Source of the DNA: Bacteroidales bacterium UBA4772
GTDB taxonomy: Bacteria > Bacteroidota > Bacteroidia > Bacteroidales > VadinHA17
NCBI GenBank assembly: GCA_002403305.1
Contig: DHHM01000020.1
Span: forward strand, 194,402-258,401
Direction of reading: 5' to 3'
Length of the DNA: 64,000 bases
How positions within the stretch are numbered: position 1 is the stretch's first letter; the number at the start of each line of letters is the position of its first letter. Positions 18,401 to 25,402 of the stretch are shown one piece after another. A program made the translations under genes and the position numbers. Below the pieces are notes generated by a model. The model saw only the letters and a program-made list of their open reading frames with translations, had not been told where the DNA came from and searched no databases.

Positions 18401-19837
18401 ATCGGTGGAGAACTCCCCCACCTTGAAGACCCCGCCGTTGAAGGTGTACTCATAAGCCACAGCCAGCACCTCATCATTGTTCAGTGCAATGTTGAGGGAG
18501 ATATAGCCCAGCTGCCTGTTGACGGTATATTCACGCTCGGTAAGCTTGCGGGCATTCTCTATCTTCTCATAATCGCGCCCTATCTGGAATACCGGGTAGA
18601 GAGGGGCAAAGGCATCTGCCACCTGGTCTATGTTCCTTACACCGCTGTATGTTGTGTTCAGCTGTTCATAGAGCCCATTGGAGTTGTTGGATGGATTGAT
18701 CGGGGTGCCGGGAATACCCTGGAACCCGGGAACAGTTGTGTAGATGTTCTCCTGACTCTCGGCAAGGTCGAGGAAGGCAACTATGTTACGGTTACTGACA
18801 TCCTCAAAACGACTGGTCTCATTGGTGATCCAGACCTCTATCTTCTCGATGTTCAGTCCTGTGCTGACTATCGGGAGATTTGACAGGGCCCCGTCAAAAT
18901 TGTCCCTGAAGTGCTGCGAGAGGAAGAAGTGACGGTTTGCCTCGTAATTGTCGGCAGTGATGCTGTAGTCGGTGAGTTGCGACCCGCCCTTGACCTCCAC
19001 CACCGACGACTCCCCCTTTTGCTGTGAGAAGACGGTGGTCATGGTGAGTTTGCCGAACTGCAGCTCTGTCTTCAGCCCGAAGAGGCTGTAACTGCCAGTG
19101 ATGAGTGTACCGTTGAGAGGCAGCGTCACGTCGCCCGCTTCGATCTTCCTGATGATCTCGTCCTCCTTGCCTGAATACTCGAGCTTGGTCCGGTTTTCAA
19201 ACTCGAACATCGCTTCCGTGTTGTAGTTGATGCCCAGCTGCATCTTGTCACCGATGGTGCCGGTGACGTTCATCTGTATCTTCTCCTGGAAGTCGAAGGT
19301 GGGGATGGTGCGAAGTCTCTCCGAGAGGGTGGGGTTCTCGGTGTGTGAGATGTTGATGCCGAAGATGAGCTCGGCAGAACCCTGCGGCACGATGTTGATG
19401 ATGTTGCTGCCGAAGATGCGGTCGAAGGTCTCCCCTCCCACCTCTATCTGCGGTATCAGTGATGACCTGTAACCGGAGGCATCTCCCCTGAGACTCGCAT
19501 CCCAGTATTCACGCATAGCCTGCTCGAACTCATACCTGCGGTATTCGTCGGCATTCATGTAAACAGGCTTGCGGTAATCGAGGCTGCCAATCTTCTGGTA
19601 GATGATGTACTGGTTGTTGCGTCCGTCGTAGTCAACCCTCGTAGTGATGTTGGATGGCTTGTTGAGGAAGAGGGGTGATGACGGCTTCGCATTCCAGGGA
19701 TAGGAAGGATCGGCATTGAGTCTCAGGAGAGTGTCACCGGCAGTGGTCTGAGCCGATATGGTATCGGAAAATATAAACAGGATAGCAAATAGTGCAACCC
19801 TGATCAGAAGATCTCTATTTCGAAATGAAAAACGCAA
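12431..19837 (-). CDS. sprA: Type IX secretion translocon outer-membrane protein SprA (Sov)
   Basis: SprA is the very large outer-membrane beta-barrel that forms the type IX secretion channel and is also needed for gliding in gliding species. The 2468 residues match the family's unusual size. A signal peptide is visible (hydrophobic core ALFAILFIFS, cleavage after AQ near residue 30). The remainder is beta-rich with many alternating aromatic strands and ends in FGFSLRFTLVQ, a typical barrel-closing C-terminus. The frame opens with TTG at 19837, 14 nt after the ruvA stop, and I found no better in-frame ATG nearby. The ruvA-sprA neighbourhood is recurrent in Bacteroidota. Its presence implies type IX export, though no clear type IX cargo with a C-terminal sorting domain is seen in this window. 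Confidence 0.95.
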   Translation of the reverse strand: MRFSFRNRDLLIRVALFAILFIFSDTISAQTTAGDTLLRLNADPSYPWNAKPSSPLFLNKPSNITTRVDYDGRNNQYIIYQKIGSLDYRKPVYMNADEYRRYEFEQAMREYWDASLRGDASGYRSSLIPQIEVGGETFDRIFGSNIINIVPQGSAELIFGINISHTENPTLSERLRTIPTFDFQEKIQMNVTGTIGDKMQLGINYNTEAMFEFENRTKLEYSGKEDEIIRKIEAGDVTLPLNGTLITGSYSLFGLKTELQFGKLTMTTVFSQQKGESSVVEVKGGSQLTDYSITADNYEANRHFFLSQHFRDNFDGALSNLPIVSTGLNIEKIEVWITNETSRFEDVSNRNIVAFLDLAESQENIYTTVPGFQGIPGTPINPSNNSNGLYEQLNTTYSGVRNIDQVADAFAPLYPVFQIGRDYEKIENARKLTEREYTVNRQLGYISLNIALNNDEVLAVAYEYTFNGGVFKVGEFSTDGIDAPDALILKLIKGTTLSPQIPTWDLMMKNIYNVGSGRIEPKNFEVNILYQDDKTGNALNYLPGTPLEGQVLLQALGLDQLNSQLDREPDGLFDFVNGVTVMAERGRIIFPVLEPFGRHLLKYITDPGQIEKYVFTELYDSTQTVARQMAEKNKYLLSGQFTSATGSEIRLNVANIPAGSVKVTAGGVTLTENVDYTVDYNMGSVKIINTAIIESQTPVQVSLESNQFFGLQTKTLVGTHLNYRFSERFNLGGTVLRLTERPYTQKVTYGEDPISNTIYGFDASYRTESQFLTNAIDWLPFIETSAPSSVNFFGEFAHLIPGHSKAITSEGAVYIDDFEASEISLDLRAFNAWSHSSVPQGQDHFFPEAKLSKDITSGFNRARLAWYVIDPLFLRNGSTTPDHIKANADLQSSHLVREIYETEIFPYKESASGIPTNISVLNVAFYPYERGPYNFDVLPGLYSAGLGADGLLNSPRTRWGGMMRELLTNDFESANIQYIKFWVMDPFVEDPLHEGGDLYFNLGNISEDILRDSRKQFENGLPTSPLVVNVDTTVWGRVPNVQAVVQAFDNNIDSRRYQDVGLDGLGNEDEVSFFDSYLQAVGAVVSPEVLDMIFRDPANDDFHYFRGSDYDLLQLGILERYKKFNGSEGNSPTSEMSTESYPTSGSTLPDMEDINRDNTLSETESYYQYHVSLRPEDMVVGKNFIVDELEYTATFANGEKSPVKWYQFKIPVTDYERVVGSIRDFKSIRFLRMFMRNFDEEIIMRFARLELVRSEWRKYNLTFFEGGERITIPEEDDGTFEISSVSIEENAGKEPVNYVLPPGFDRVIDPANPQLRQLNEQSMVLRVRELADGDARATYKNVTLDMRQYRRLKMEVHAEALIGQPLLNDEMTVFVRLGSDYKSNFYEYEIPLKLTPYGRYSNDDEDERAIVWPEDNKVDIDLSLLLDAKQARDAAMRVAGSSISEADIYSITVGGARISVSGSPNLSNVRVVMAGVRNPIRTRDPANDDGAPRSAEVWINELRLSDFREEGGWAANAQMQARLADLGTVNLVGQTSTPGWGSIDKNVSQRSMEQVIQYDLSSNLELGKFFPEKAGIRIPVYMGYSENRIRPQYDPLNPDILLDESLDNAQDKRERDSLLNLAEEYSRRRTLTVSNAGITKRGEKPHAWDPANVTVSYAFNEVYNSDPRTEVDLERTYRGGLAYDFDARPKNFSPFQKSRLLSSPAFRLIKDFNIYLFPKHITVRTDLYRYYNEVRTRNINNPDLLIDPVFTKDFQWTRFYDIKYDITKQLKVDFTASSIARIDEPAGGADRRRYPELFDTWRDSVMANLSDLGRTTNYYHLLNVNYNVPVNKLPLLSWVTSNARYSARYDWLAGTIFPDSVNIKPGNTIKNSNNGQFTVQANLTNLYGKVKFLKEIEASTQPGGKRRMSLGYEEVTHNRRGLILKADKPRIINHNLGTRDVTVTVTDRDGAPVSGKFNIVSDDRIDYIADADVSNVSVSVKGRVEKKPGVASMAGRYLVRSLMALRNVSATYTIEQGHILPGYLPGTAFLGQENYGGMSSPGWRFLAGLTDERFFDEAVINGWITSDTLLNNAASYSKREQFNIRANVEPFPGLRLDLTADRRYSETVASYLRADRNGNFPDSTRNTRVTGNFTISVVSWGTAFEKIPKTGDYISPTFERFKEYTSVISQRRGNERRLEDSSYDPWFDPVTGEQITGPYMSGYGQTSAEVLVPAFLAAYTRRDPGKITLSPFPSMMHMMPNWRINFEGLTKFEAVRKVFNSVSLSHQYRSTYTIGSFNTSLYYDPDASGISRIRDLQSNFIPQYEINTVTINEQFSPLINIDLGWKNSLTTRIEYRKSRTVTLNLASNQVADIRNDEITVGAGYRFDDVAITLSSRTGQRALKSDLNLKVDLSIRNNKTLARKLVEAVNQPVAGQRVFTLGATADYVLSDRFNLQIYADHSMNDPFVANTFMTSNTNFGFSLRFTLVQ

Positions 19838-19851
19838 TCCGGCACGTCTGT

Positions 19852-20433
19852 TTATAACAGTTTGAGCGCCCTCCTCACTATCTCCTCCACAGGCAGTGAC
19901 CGTTCCTCCTTCAGGAGGTTGTCCACAGCCTTCCCGGCGCTGTTCCTGGCAAATCCAAGCATCACTAATGCAGATAACGCTTCTTCGCGCGCGGTATTGT
20001 CGGAAAATGCAATTATTTCACCGGAACCGGTATGTTTTCCAATTTTGTCTTTCAGGTCAACGATGATCCTCTGAGCACTCTTCAGGCCTATGCCCTTGAC
20101 TGACTTGATAATATTGACATCACCTTCGGTGATGGCACGACGGAGATCAGGCGGTTTGATTGATGAGAGCACCATCCGTGCCGTCCCTGCTCCCACACCC
20201 GATACGCTGATGAGGTGCCTGAAGAGGTCACGCTCGTCGGAATCGGCAAAACCGTAGAGAATATAAGCATCTTCGCGTATGGCCTCGTGAATCAGAATCT
20301 TGCAGCTCTCAGCCCTGTCAAGGGCAGCGTAGGTATTGAGTGATATGTTGATGCTGTAACCGATGCCGTTGCACTCAACCACCGCAAAGGCGGGATTCAG
20401 CTCGGTCACTCTGCCCGTGATATAATCGATCAT
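19852..20433 (-). CDS. ruvA: Holliday junction branch migration complex subunit RuvA
   Basis: RuvA binds four-way DNA junctions and, with the RuvB motor, drives branch migration during recombinational repair. The 193-residue protein has the N-terminal OB fold (MIDYITGRVTELNPAFAVVE, residues 1-62), two helix-hairpin-helix motifs (VSGVGAGTARMVL near 75 and VKGIGLKSAQRII near 110) and the C-terminal RuvB-binding domain (about 145-193). Its ATG overlaps the pdxA stop by 4 nt, so translation of the two is coupled. Confidence 0.96.
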   Translation of the reverse strand: MIDYITGRVTELNPAFAVVECNGIGYSINISLNTYAALDRAESCKILIHEAIREDAYILYGFADSDERDLFRHLISVSGVGAGTARMVLSSIKPPDLRRAITEGDVNIIKSVKGIGLKSAQRIIVDLKDKIGKHTGSGEIIAFSDNTAREEALSALVMLGFARNSAGKAVDNLLKEERSLPVEEIVRRALKLL

Positions 20434-21542
20434 ATATCCTGTTCGTAGTTTTCGGGTTCGGGAGGTAACTCATCAACATGGTCATGATCAGCATGTATCT
20501 CTATCTTCTGCGGCTGCAGCGGGTTCTGCAACAGCTCATCATACATCTGCCTGTTGCGGAAGATGTCACATGCCGCATAGATGGCGTGACGCATTGAGTT
20601 GCCTGAGGCCAGATTCTTTCCGGTGATGTCAAAGGCCGTACCGTGTGCCGGCGAGGTCCTGACAAAAGGCAGCCCGGCGCTGTAGTTGACACCGGTGTCA
20701 AAGGCAAGGGCCTTGTAAGCACTCATACCCTGATCATGGTACATAGCCAGCACGGCATCGAAGCGGCTGAAGGCCCCCGAACCGAAGAAACCGTCGGCAG
20801 AATAGGGTCCGAACGCCAGTATGCCCTCCTCGTTAGCCTTTGCAATGGCCGGGATGATGACCTCATTCTCCTCGGCCCCGAGCAGACCGCCGTCGCCGGC
20901 ATGGGGATTGAGGCTCAGAACGGCAATGCGTGGCCCGCGGATGGCATAGTCCTGAAGCAATGACCTGTTCAGCAGCCGGAGCTTGGCGCGTACCAGGGAC
21001 ACCGTGATGGCACCGGCAACATCCTTCAACGCGAGATGGCCGGTTGCAAAGCCTACCTTCATGCTCTCACTCGTCATCAGCATCAGCACATCGGAGGCGT
21101 TGACCTTCGACCTGAGCCACTCAGTGTGCCCGGCAAACCGGAACGTATCAGACTGGATGGCATGCTTGTCTATCGGCGCCGTCACCAGCACGTCTATCCT
21201 GCCTTCGAGAAGGTCACTGACGGCACTCTCGAGAGCAGCAAGGGCAGCAGCACCACTCTCAGGAGTTGACCTGCCCAGCTCAACCCGCACCTCATCATCG
21301 AGGCAGTTGACCAGGTTGAATTTCTTCGGATGAGCCTCCCCGGCCGACTTGATATTGTTAAAGCTGAAATTATTGATATCCAGCACCTTGCGGTGATAGG
21401 CGGCGACCTTGGGAGAGCCATAGACCACCGGCACGCAGATATCGGTAACAGAGGCGTCATCCAGCGCCTTCATGATGACCTCATATCCGATGCCGTTGAT
21501 ATCTCCCTGGGTAATACCGACTATAACAGGTTTTCTTTCCAT
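20430..21542 (-). CDS. pdxA: 4-hydroxythreonine-4-phosphate dehydrogenase PdxA
   Basis: PdxA oxidises 4-phosphohydroxy-L-threonine in the DXP-dependent pyridoxal phosphate pathway. The protein begins KPVIVGITQGDINGIGYE (glycine-rich nucleotide region). The three metal-ligand histidines are in HTEWLRS, YHDQGMSAYK and SPAHGTAFDITG. The frame is open 19 codons further upstream. I start at the ATG at 21542 because a perfect GGAGG lies 7 nt ahead of it (21550-21554) and homology begins there, giving 370 residues. It is the first gene of pdxA-ruvA-sprA and faces mqnC divergently. Confidence 0.95.
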   Translation of the reverse strand: MERKPVIVGITQGDINGIGYEVIMKALDDASVTDICVPVVYGSPKVAAYHRKVLDINNFSFNNIKSAGEAHPKKFNLVNCLDDEVRVELGRSTPESGAAALAALESAVSDLLEGRIDVLVTAPIDKHAIQSDTFRFAGHTEWLRSKVNASDVLMLMTSESMKVGFATGHLALKDVAGAITVSLVRAKLRLLNRSLLQDYAIRGPRIAVLSLNPHAGDGGLLGAEENEVIIPAIAKANEEGILAFGPYSADGFFGSGAFSRFDAVLAMYHDQGMSAYKALAFDTGVNYSAGLPFVRTSPAHGTAFDITGKNLASGNSMRHAIYAACDIFRNRQMYDELLQNPLQPQKIEIHADHDHVDELPPEPENYEQDI

Positions 21543-21549
21543 TGTGATT

Positions 21550-21554
21550 CCTCC
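21550..21554 (-). promoter_or_regulatory. Shine-Dalgarno that sets the pdxA start
   Basis: GGAGG on the minus strand, 7 nt before the ATG at 21542. Strong Shine-Dalgarno sequences are rare in Bacteroidota, so it is informative for start choice. Confidence 0.75.
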
Positions 21555-21627
21555 ATAGTGAACAGCTGAGAGGCCGTTCAGAGGCTCAAAGTTAATCAAA
21601 TTATTGAATGATTTAGCTTTTAAGTAT

Positions 21628-21635
21628 TACCTTTG
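21628..21635 (+). promoter_or_regulatory. -7 box of the mqnC promoter
   Basis: TACCTTTG fits TAnnTTTG. An ATTG lies 21 nt upstream (21603-21606), close to the -33 element. The mqnC ATG follows 34 nt downstream. Confidence 0.55.
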
Positions 21636-21669
21636 CGCTATGTTGCGGTAACCCGCACAACAAGATATA

Positions 21670-22773
21670 ATGGGAGTCACAGAACATTTGTACGGGAAGA
21701 TTGCGGAGGGTCTGCGGATCACTGCGGCGGAGGCTCTCACCCTCTGGGAAGAGGCGCCGCTGGCTACCCTGATCTTCCTTGCCGACGGTGTCAGGCGGAG
21801 ACTGCACCCTGACAACAGGGTCGGGTGGATGATAGACCGCAATGTCAATATCACCAACATCTGCTTCTCACAGTGCCGCTTCTGCAACTTCTGCCGCACG
21901 GCAAAGAGTGATGAAGCCTATGTGACAACCGATGAAGAGTATGACAGCAAGATCAGTGAACTGGTAGCCCTCGGTGGCGACCAGCTGCTGCTGCAGGGTG
22001 GCATGAACCCAGCTCTCGGGCTCGACTTCTATACTTCGCTCTTCCGACGGCTGAAGCAGCGGTGGCCGCAACTGAAACTGCATGCCCTCGGTCCTCCTGA
22101 GGTGGCTTTTCTGGCCGGGAAAGAGAAGGTGAGCTTCCGCGAGGTGCTCGTGGCACTGCGTGATGCCGGGCTCGACTCGCTGCCGGGAGCAGGTGCGGAG
22201 ATACTCTCTGACAGGGTCAGGAAGGCAGTCTCGCCGGCAAAAGCCACCGTTGATGAATGGCTCGGCGTCATGCGCGAGGCCCACAGGCTCAACCTGCCTA
22301 CCTCGGCGACGATGATGTTCGGCCATGCCGAGACGGTGCCCGAAAGAATAGAACACCTGGTGCGTCTGCGCGACCTGCAGGATGAGAAACCGGAGGGCCA
22401 CGACGGTTTCATCACCTTCATTGCATGGCCTTTCATGGACCGGGGTACCGTCCTGGCAGATCGTGACGGCATCCGGAGCAGGGTAACCGCATCCGAATAT
22501 CTCAGGCTTACCGCCATCAGCAGGCTTATGCTTGACAATTTCTCCAACATACAGTCGTCGATCCTCACCGTAGGCAAAGAGACAGCGATGATTTCGCTTC
22601 ACGCCGGCGCCAATGACCTGGGGTCGGTGATGATAGAGGAGAATGTGGTGAGCGCGGCAGGCGACCCCTTTCGGGTGGACCCCGAAACCGTCAGGGCGAT
22701 AATCATGGATGCCGGTTTTATACCCGTGCGGCGTGACCAGCGCTATATGCCCGTGGAGGACGGGGAGATATGA
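21670..22773 (+). CDS. mqnC: Cyclic dehypoxanthinyl futalosine synthase MqnC (radical SAM)
   Basis: MqnC is a radical SAM enzyme of the futalosine route to menaquinone; it cyclises dehypoxanthinyl futalosine. The 367-residue protein carries the 4Fe-4S motif CFSQCRFC (CxxxCxxC, about residues 66-73). The family blocks LQGGMNPALGLDFY, LDSLPGAGAEIL and ANDLGSVMIEENVVSAAG are present. The last block and the NIQSSILTVG stretch favour MqnC over the paralog MqnE. No other mqn gene is adjacent, so the rest of the pathway must be elsewhere in the genome. It has its own promoter and converges on the DUF4837 gene. Confidence 0.88.
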   Translation: MGVTEHLYGKIAEGLRITAAEALTLWEEAPLATLIFLADGVRRRLHPDNRVGWMIDRNVNITNICFSQCRFCNFCRTAKSDEAYVTTDEEYDSKISELVALGGDQLLLQGGMNPALGLDFYTSLFRRLKQRWPQLKLHALGPPEVAFLAGKEKVSFREVLVALRDAGLDSLPGAGAEILSDRVRKAVSPAKATVDEWLGVMREAHRLNLPTSATMMFGHAETVPERIEHLVRLRDLQDEKPEGHDGFITFIAWPFMDRGTVLADRDGIRSRVTASEYLRLTAISRLMLDNFSNIQSSILTVGKETAMISLHAGANDLGSVMIEENVVSAAGDPFRVDPETVRAIIMDAGFIPVRRDQRYMPVEDGEI

Positions 22774-22779
22774 AGGGCG

Positions 22780-23763
22780 TCAGGGGGTTTTCTTCAGGGT
22801 GTACATGAGCGCCTCAACCTGGCGCAGAAGCTCCCTCTTCTCATCCCCCGGAGCATAGACGAACCCGGTCACCACCACCGGCAGTGAGCTCTCCTTGTCG
22901 ATGAAGGCATATGATATGAAGGGCCCTCCCATGAACCCTCCCTCGAGGGTCCAGAGACCGCGCATCTCTATGTAGTCGGTGCTGTCGCGCCGGAAAGAAC
23001 GGCAGCTCGTCTGAACCCTCTTCTCGATGACCATGAATGACCCCGGATCAGGCCCGCTCACCTCTGCAGAGATCAGTTTCTCGGTTAGATCGGCAAGCTC
23101 AAAACAATCCATACGCGACATCTTCCTGTCACTTACTGATACGATGACCGACTGTGTTGTAGAGGGGGTTTCGGCTGATATCATCATAACACCCCGGCGG
23201 TTGAAGTCAGGTTCGTATCCCGCCGGCAGCAGAAGCTCCCAGCTGCCGACATCTGTCATGAGGCGACTGCGCTCCTTCCCTGCCGACTTAGCAAGCCAGG
23301 CTGTAAGCCTCTCACGTTCAACGTCATTGATCTTCTTTCGGATAACCTCCCCGTTGTCCCTGATGGCAGCAGCCAGTGAGAGTGTGTCAGGGGCGGCGAC
23401 TTCAATTACCAGCTGTGTCTCTGCCCACCGGTTGCGCGAGAAGATAACCTCCGGCCCGCTCTTCTCAGTATCAGTTTTGGCAAGGATGACATTGCGGTGA
23501 GAGATATAGATGTCGCGGAAGCCCTCAGGATTGACAGGCATCAGGCGGAAGGCCGGCTCAGGCTGCGGCATACCGATGAGGTTTGCTCCTACATGATCCC
23601 TGACGGCTGCCCCGGCAGCACCCTCCCACAGGGCCCTCTCCATGACAACCATGACCTCACCGGTGGAGCCTGTTACGTTAGGCAGTGTTCTTGTGAGCGA
23701 TGTGTCACCGCAGGCCGCCGTCAGCAGCAGCAGCAGTGTCGGAAGGATCGCGGCTGATCTCAT
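22780..23763 (-). CDS. DUF4837 family lipoprotein
   Basis: This is a predicted lipoprotein of 327 residues in a family restricted to Bacteroidota, with unknown function. The N-terminus has a hydrophobic stretch ending in the lipobox LTAAC (lipidated Cys near residue 18 from the chosen start). The rest is soluble alpha/beta sequence without catalytic motifs I recognise. I start at the ATG at 23763 because the signal sequence begins there; an upstream in-frame extension of 12 codons would spoil it. It lies downstream of the tatA terminator and converges with mqnC. Confidence 0.8.
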   Translation of the reverse strand: MRSAAILPTLLLLLTAACGDTSLTRTLPNVTGSTGEVMVVMERALWEGAAGAAVRDHVGANLIGMPQPEPAFRLMPVNPEGFRDIYISHRNVILAKTDTEKSGPEVIFSRNRWAETQLVIEVAAPDTLSLAAAIRDNGEVIRKKINDVERERLTAWLAKSAGKERSRLMTDVGSWELLLPAGYEPDFNRRGVMMISAETPSTTQSVIVSVSDRKMSRMDCFELADLTEKLISAEVSGPDPGSFMVIEKRVQTSCRSFRRDSTDYIEMRGLWTLEGGFMGGPFISYAFIDKESSLPVVVTGFVYAPGDEKRELLRQVEALMYTLKKTP

Positions 23764-23782
23764 AATGTCTTGATTTCTAAAT

Positions 23783-23806
23783 AAAAAACCTGCATTCACA
23801 TGCAGG
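23783..23806 (-). terminator. Terminator of tatA
   Basis: On the minus strand CCTGCAT and ATGCAGG form a 7-bp stem around a 4-nt loop, followed by a six-T run. It separates tatA from the DUF4837 gene. Confidence 0.75.
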
Positions 23807-23829
23807 CGGAAAGTGAACTTATGTTGCTT

Positions 23830-24009
23830 CTAGCTCTCCTCCTCAACACTCTTCTTTGAGGGGTCTGTGCTATCAGTGCCTTTGGCTTTCCTGAACTCCT
23901 TCATTCCCTGACCTATCCCTTTCATCAGTTCCGGTATCTTACGTCCTCCGAAGAGCAGAACCACAACCACCAGGATAAGGATTATTTCTGTTGGACCGAT
24001 CTTTCCCAT
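23830..24009 (-). CDS. tatA: Sec-independent (Tat) translocase protein TatA/MttA
   Basis: This 59-residue protein is easily missed because of its size. It starts MGKIGPTEIILILVVVVLLF, the membrane helix of TatA/E, followed by the hallmark FGGRKIPELMKGIGQGMKEFRKA amphipathic helix (here read in two parts, residues 20-30 and 31-43) and a charged C-terminal tail. TatA oligomers form the twin-arginine translocation path for folded proteins. No tatC is adjacent. A terminator lies 24 nt after the stop, and rseP follows on the upstream side with a gap of 67 nt. Confidence 0.93.
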   Translation of the reverse strand: MGKIGPTEIILILVVVVLLFGGRKIPELMKGIGQGMKEFRKAKGTDSTDPSKKSVEEES

Positions 24010-24076
24010 AGCTCTCTGTTTTTATTACACAAATGTACGAATTCTTTGTTAACAGGCTGCAATGGCCTCTGAATAA

Positions 24077-25402
24077 TCATTTTCTTATCAGTTTGAGGAT
24101 ATCATTCCCGTTTGCAAAGATCAGCAATGCAAGGAGGATGATCATGCCGGTGATCTGGGCATACTCCAGGAACTTGTCACTTGGCTTCCTCCCGGTGACC
24201 ACCTCGTAGATAAGGAACATCACATGGCCGCCGTCGAGTGCCGGGATAGGAAGTATGTTCATGATCGCCAGTATGAGTGACAGGAAGGCGGTGAGGTTCC
24301 AGAACGAATGCCAGTTCCATTTACCCGGGAAGATGCTCCCTATGGTAATGAAACCGCCAAGCGATTCATATGCCTTGGTCTCCTTTGAGAATATCAGCTT
24401 GAACTGCTTCAGGTAATCCCCGGTGGTATTCCATCCCTTGGCAATGCCTGCGGGAATCGCCTCGAAGAAGCTGTAGTGTTTTGTGCTCATCTCAAAAATT
24501 TCCCTCACATCCTTAAAAACACCCAGCATGCCTGCCTCGGTGGTGGTGACGGTGAAGTCGATCATCTCCTCCTCCCTTTTGACGGTGAGGTTAACGGATT
24601 GTCCCCTGTGTGAGGCAAGGTATCTCTGGAACTCATCATACCACTGGAATGAGAGGCTGTCAATGGCCATGATCTCATCACCGGGAGCAAGGCCGGCGAT
24701 CATTGCCGGCGACTCCTCCATGACACTGGTAATGACAAACGGCCCGAAGGGTATCCTGGCGTCAATCACATCAGGGTTTTTCAGAAGCAGTGGTATGTAC
24801 TCCCGGGTTACGGGTATATCAATCATCTCGCCATGGCGTTCAACATTGATCACCTTGCGCTCATTGAGCAGGATATCGGGAATGATGGCATAGAAGTTCT
24901 CAACCTCCTCTCCGTCAACCGCAATGATCTTGTCGCCGTTGCGCAGTCCCATGGCATAACCGGTGGAGTCGGTCAGGATCCCGTATTTAACGTCGCGTGC
25001 AGCAAGATAGGTCTCCCCCCAGAGGCTCAGCACCGCGACATATATCAGGAGTGCAAAGATGAAATTGAAGAAGACGCCGCCGAGCATTATCATCAGTCGC
25101 TGCCATGACGGCTTCGACCGGAATTCATGTGGCTGCGGGGGCTGCTTCATCTGCTCCTTGTCCATCGACTCGTCTATCATGCCCGAGATCTTGACGTACC
25201 CTCCCAGGGGTATCATCCCGATGCCGTACTCCGTCTCTCCCCACTTGCGCTTGAAGATCGCGAAGGGCCAGTCAAAGAAGAGATAGAACTTCTCCACCCG
25301 CGTCTTGAAGATGCGGGCAAAGAGAAAATGTCCGAACTCATGGACTATGACAAGTATTGAAAGTGACAGCAACAGCTGCAGTATCTTTATAAGAACAGTC
25401 AT
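24077..25402 (-). CDS. rseP: Site-2 intramembrane zinc metalloprotease RseP (M50)
   Basis: RseP cleaves membrane-embedded substrates such as anti-sigma factors and remnant signal peptides. The 441-residue protein has the HEFGH zinc motif in its first membrane helix (residues 21-25), a central PDZ region (about 200-290, with VMEESPAMIAGLAPGDEI) and the second active-site motif NILPIPALDGGH in a C-terminal membrane helix (about 385). Its ATG overlaps the dxr stop by 4 nt, so expression is coupled to isoprenoid synthesis, an arrangement frequent in bacteria. Confidence 0.94.
   Translation of the reverse strand: MTVLIKILQLLLSLSILVIVHEFGHFLFARIFKTRVEKFYLFFDWPFAIFKRKWGETEYGIGMIPLGGYVKISGMIDESMDKEQMKQPPQPHEFRSKPSWQRLMIMLGGVFFNFIFALLIYVAVLSLWGETYLAARDVKYGILTDSTGYAMGLRNGDKIIAVDGEEVENFYAIIPDILLNERKVINVERHGEMIDIPVTREYIPLLLKNPDVIDARIPFGPFVITSVMEESPAMIAGLAPGDEIMAIDSLSFQWYDEFQRYLASHRGQSVNLTVKREEEMIDFTVTTTEAGMLGVFKDVREIFEMSTKHYSFFEAIPAGIAKGWNTTGDYLKQFKLIFSKETKAYESLGGFITIGSIFPGKWNWHSFWNLTAFLSLILAIMNILPIPALDGGHVMFLIYEVVTGRKPSDKFLEYAQITGMIILLALLIFANGNDILKLIRK

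Noticed and set aside
12431..19837. Numerous long plus-strand frames opposite sprA
   Set aside because: These are shadows of the high-GC sprA coding strand; none has family features.
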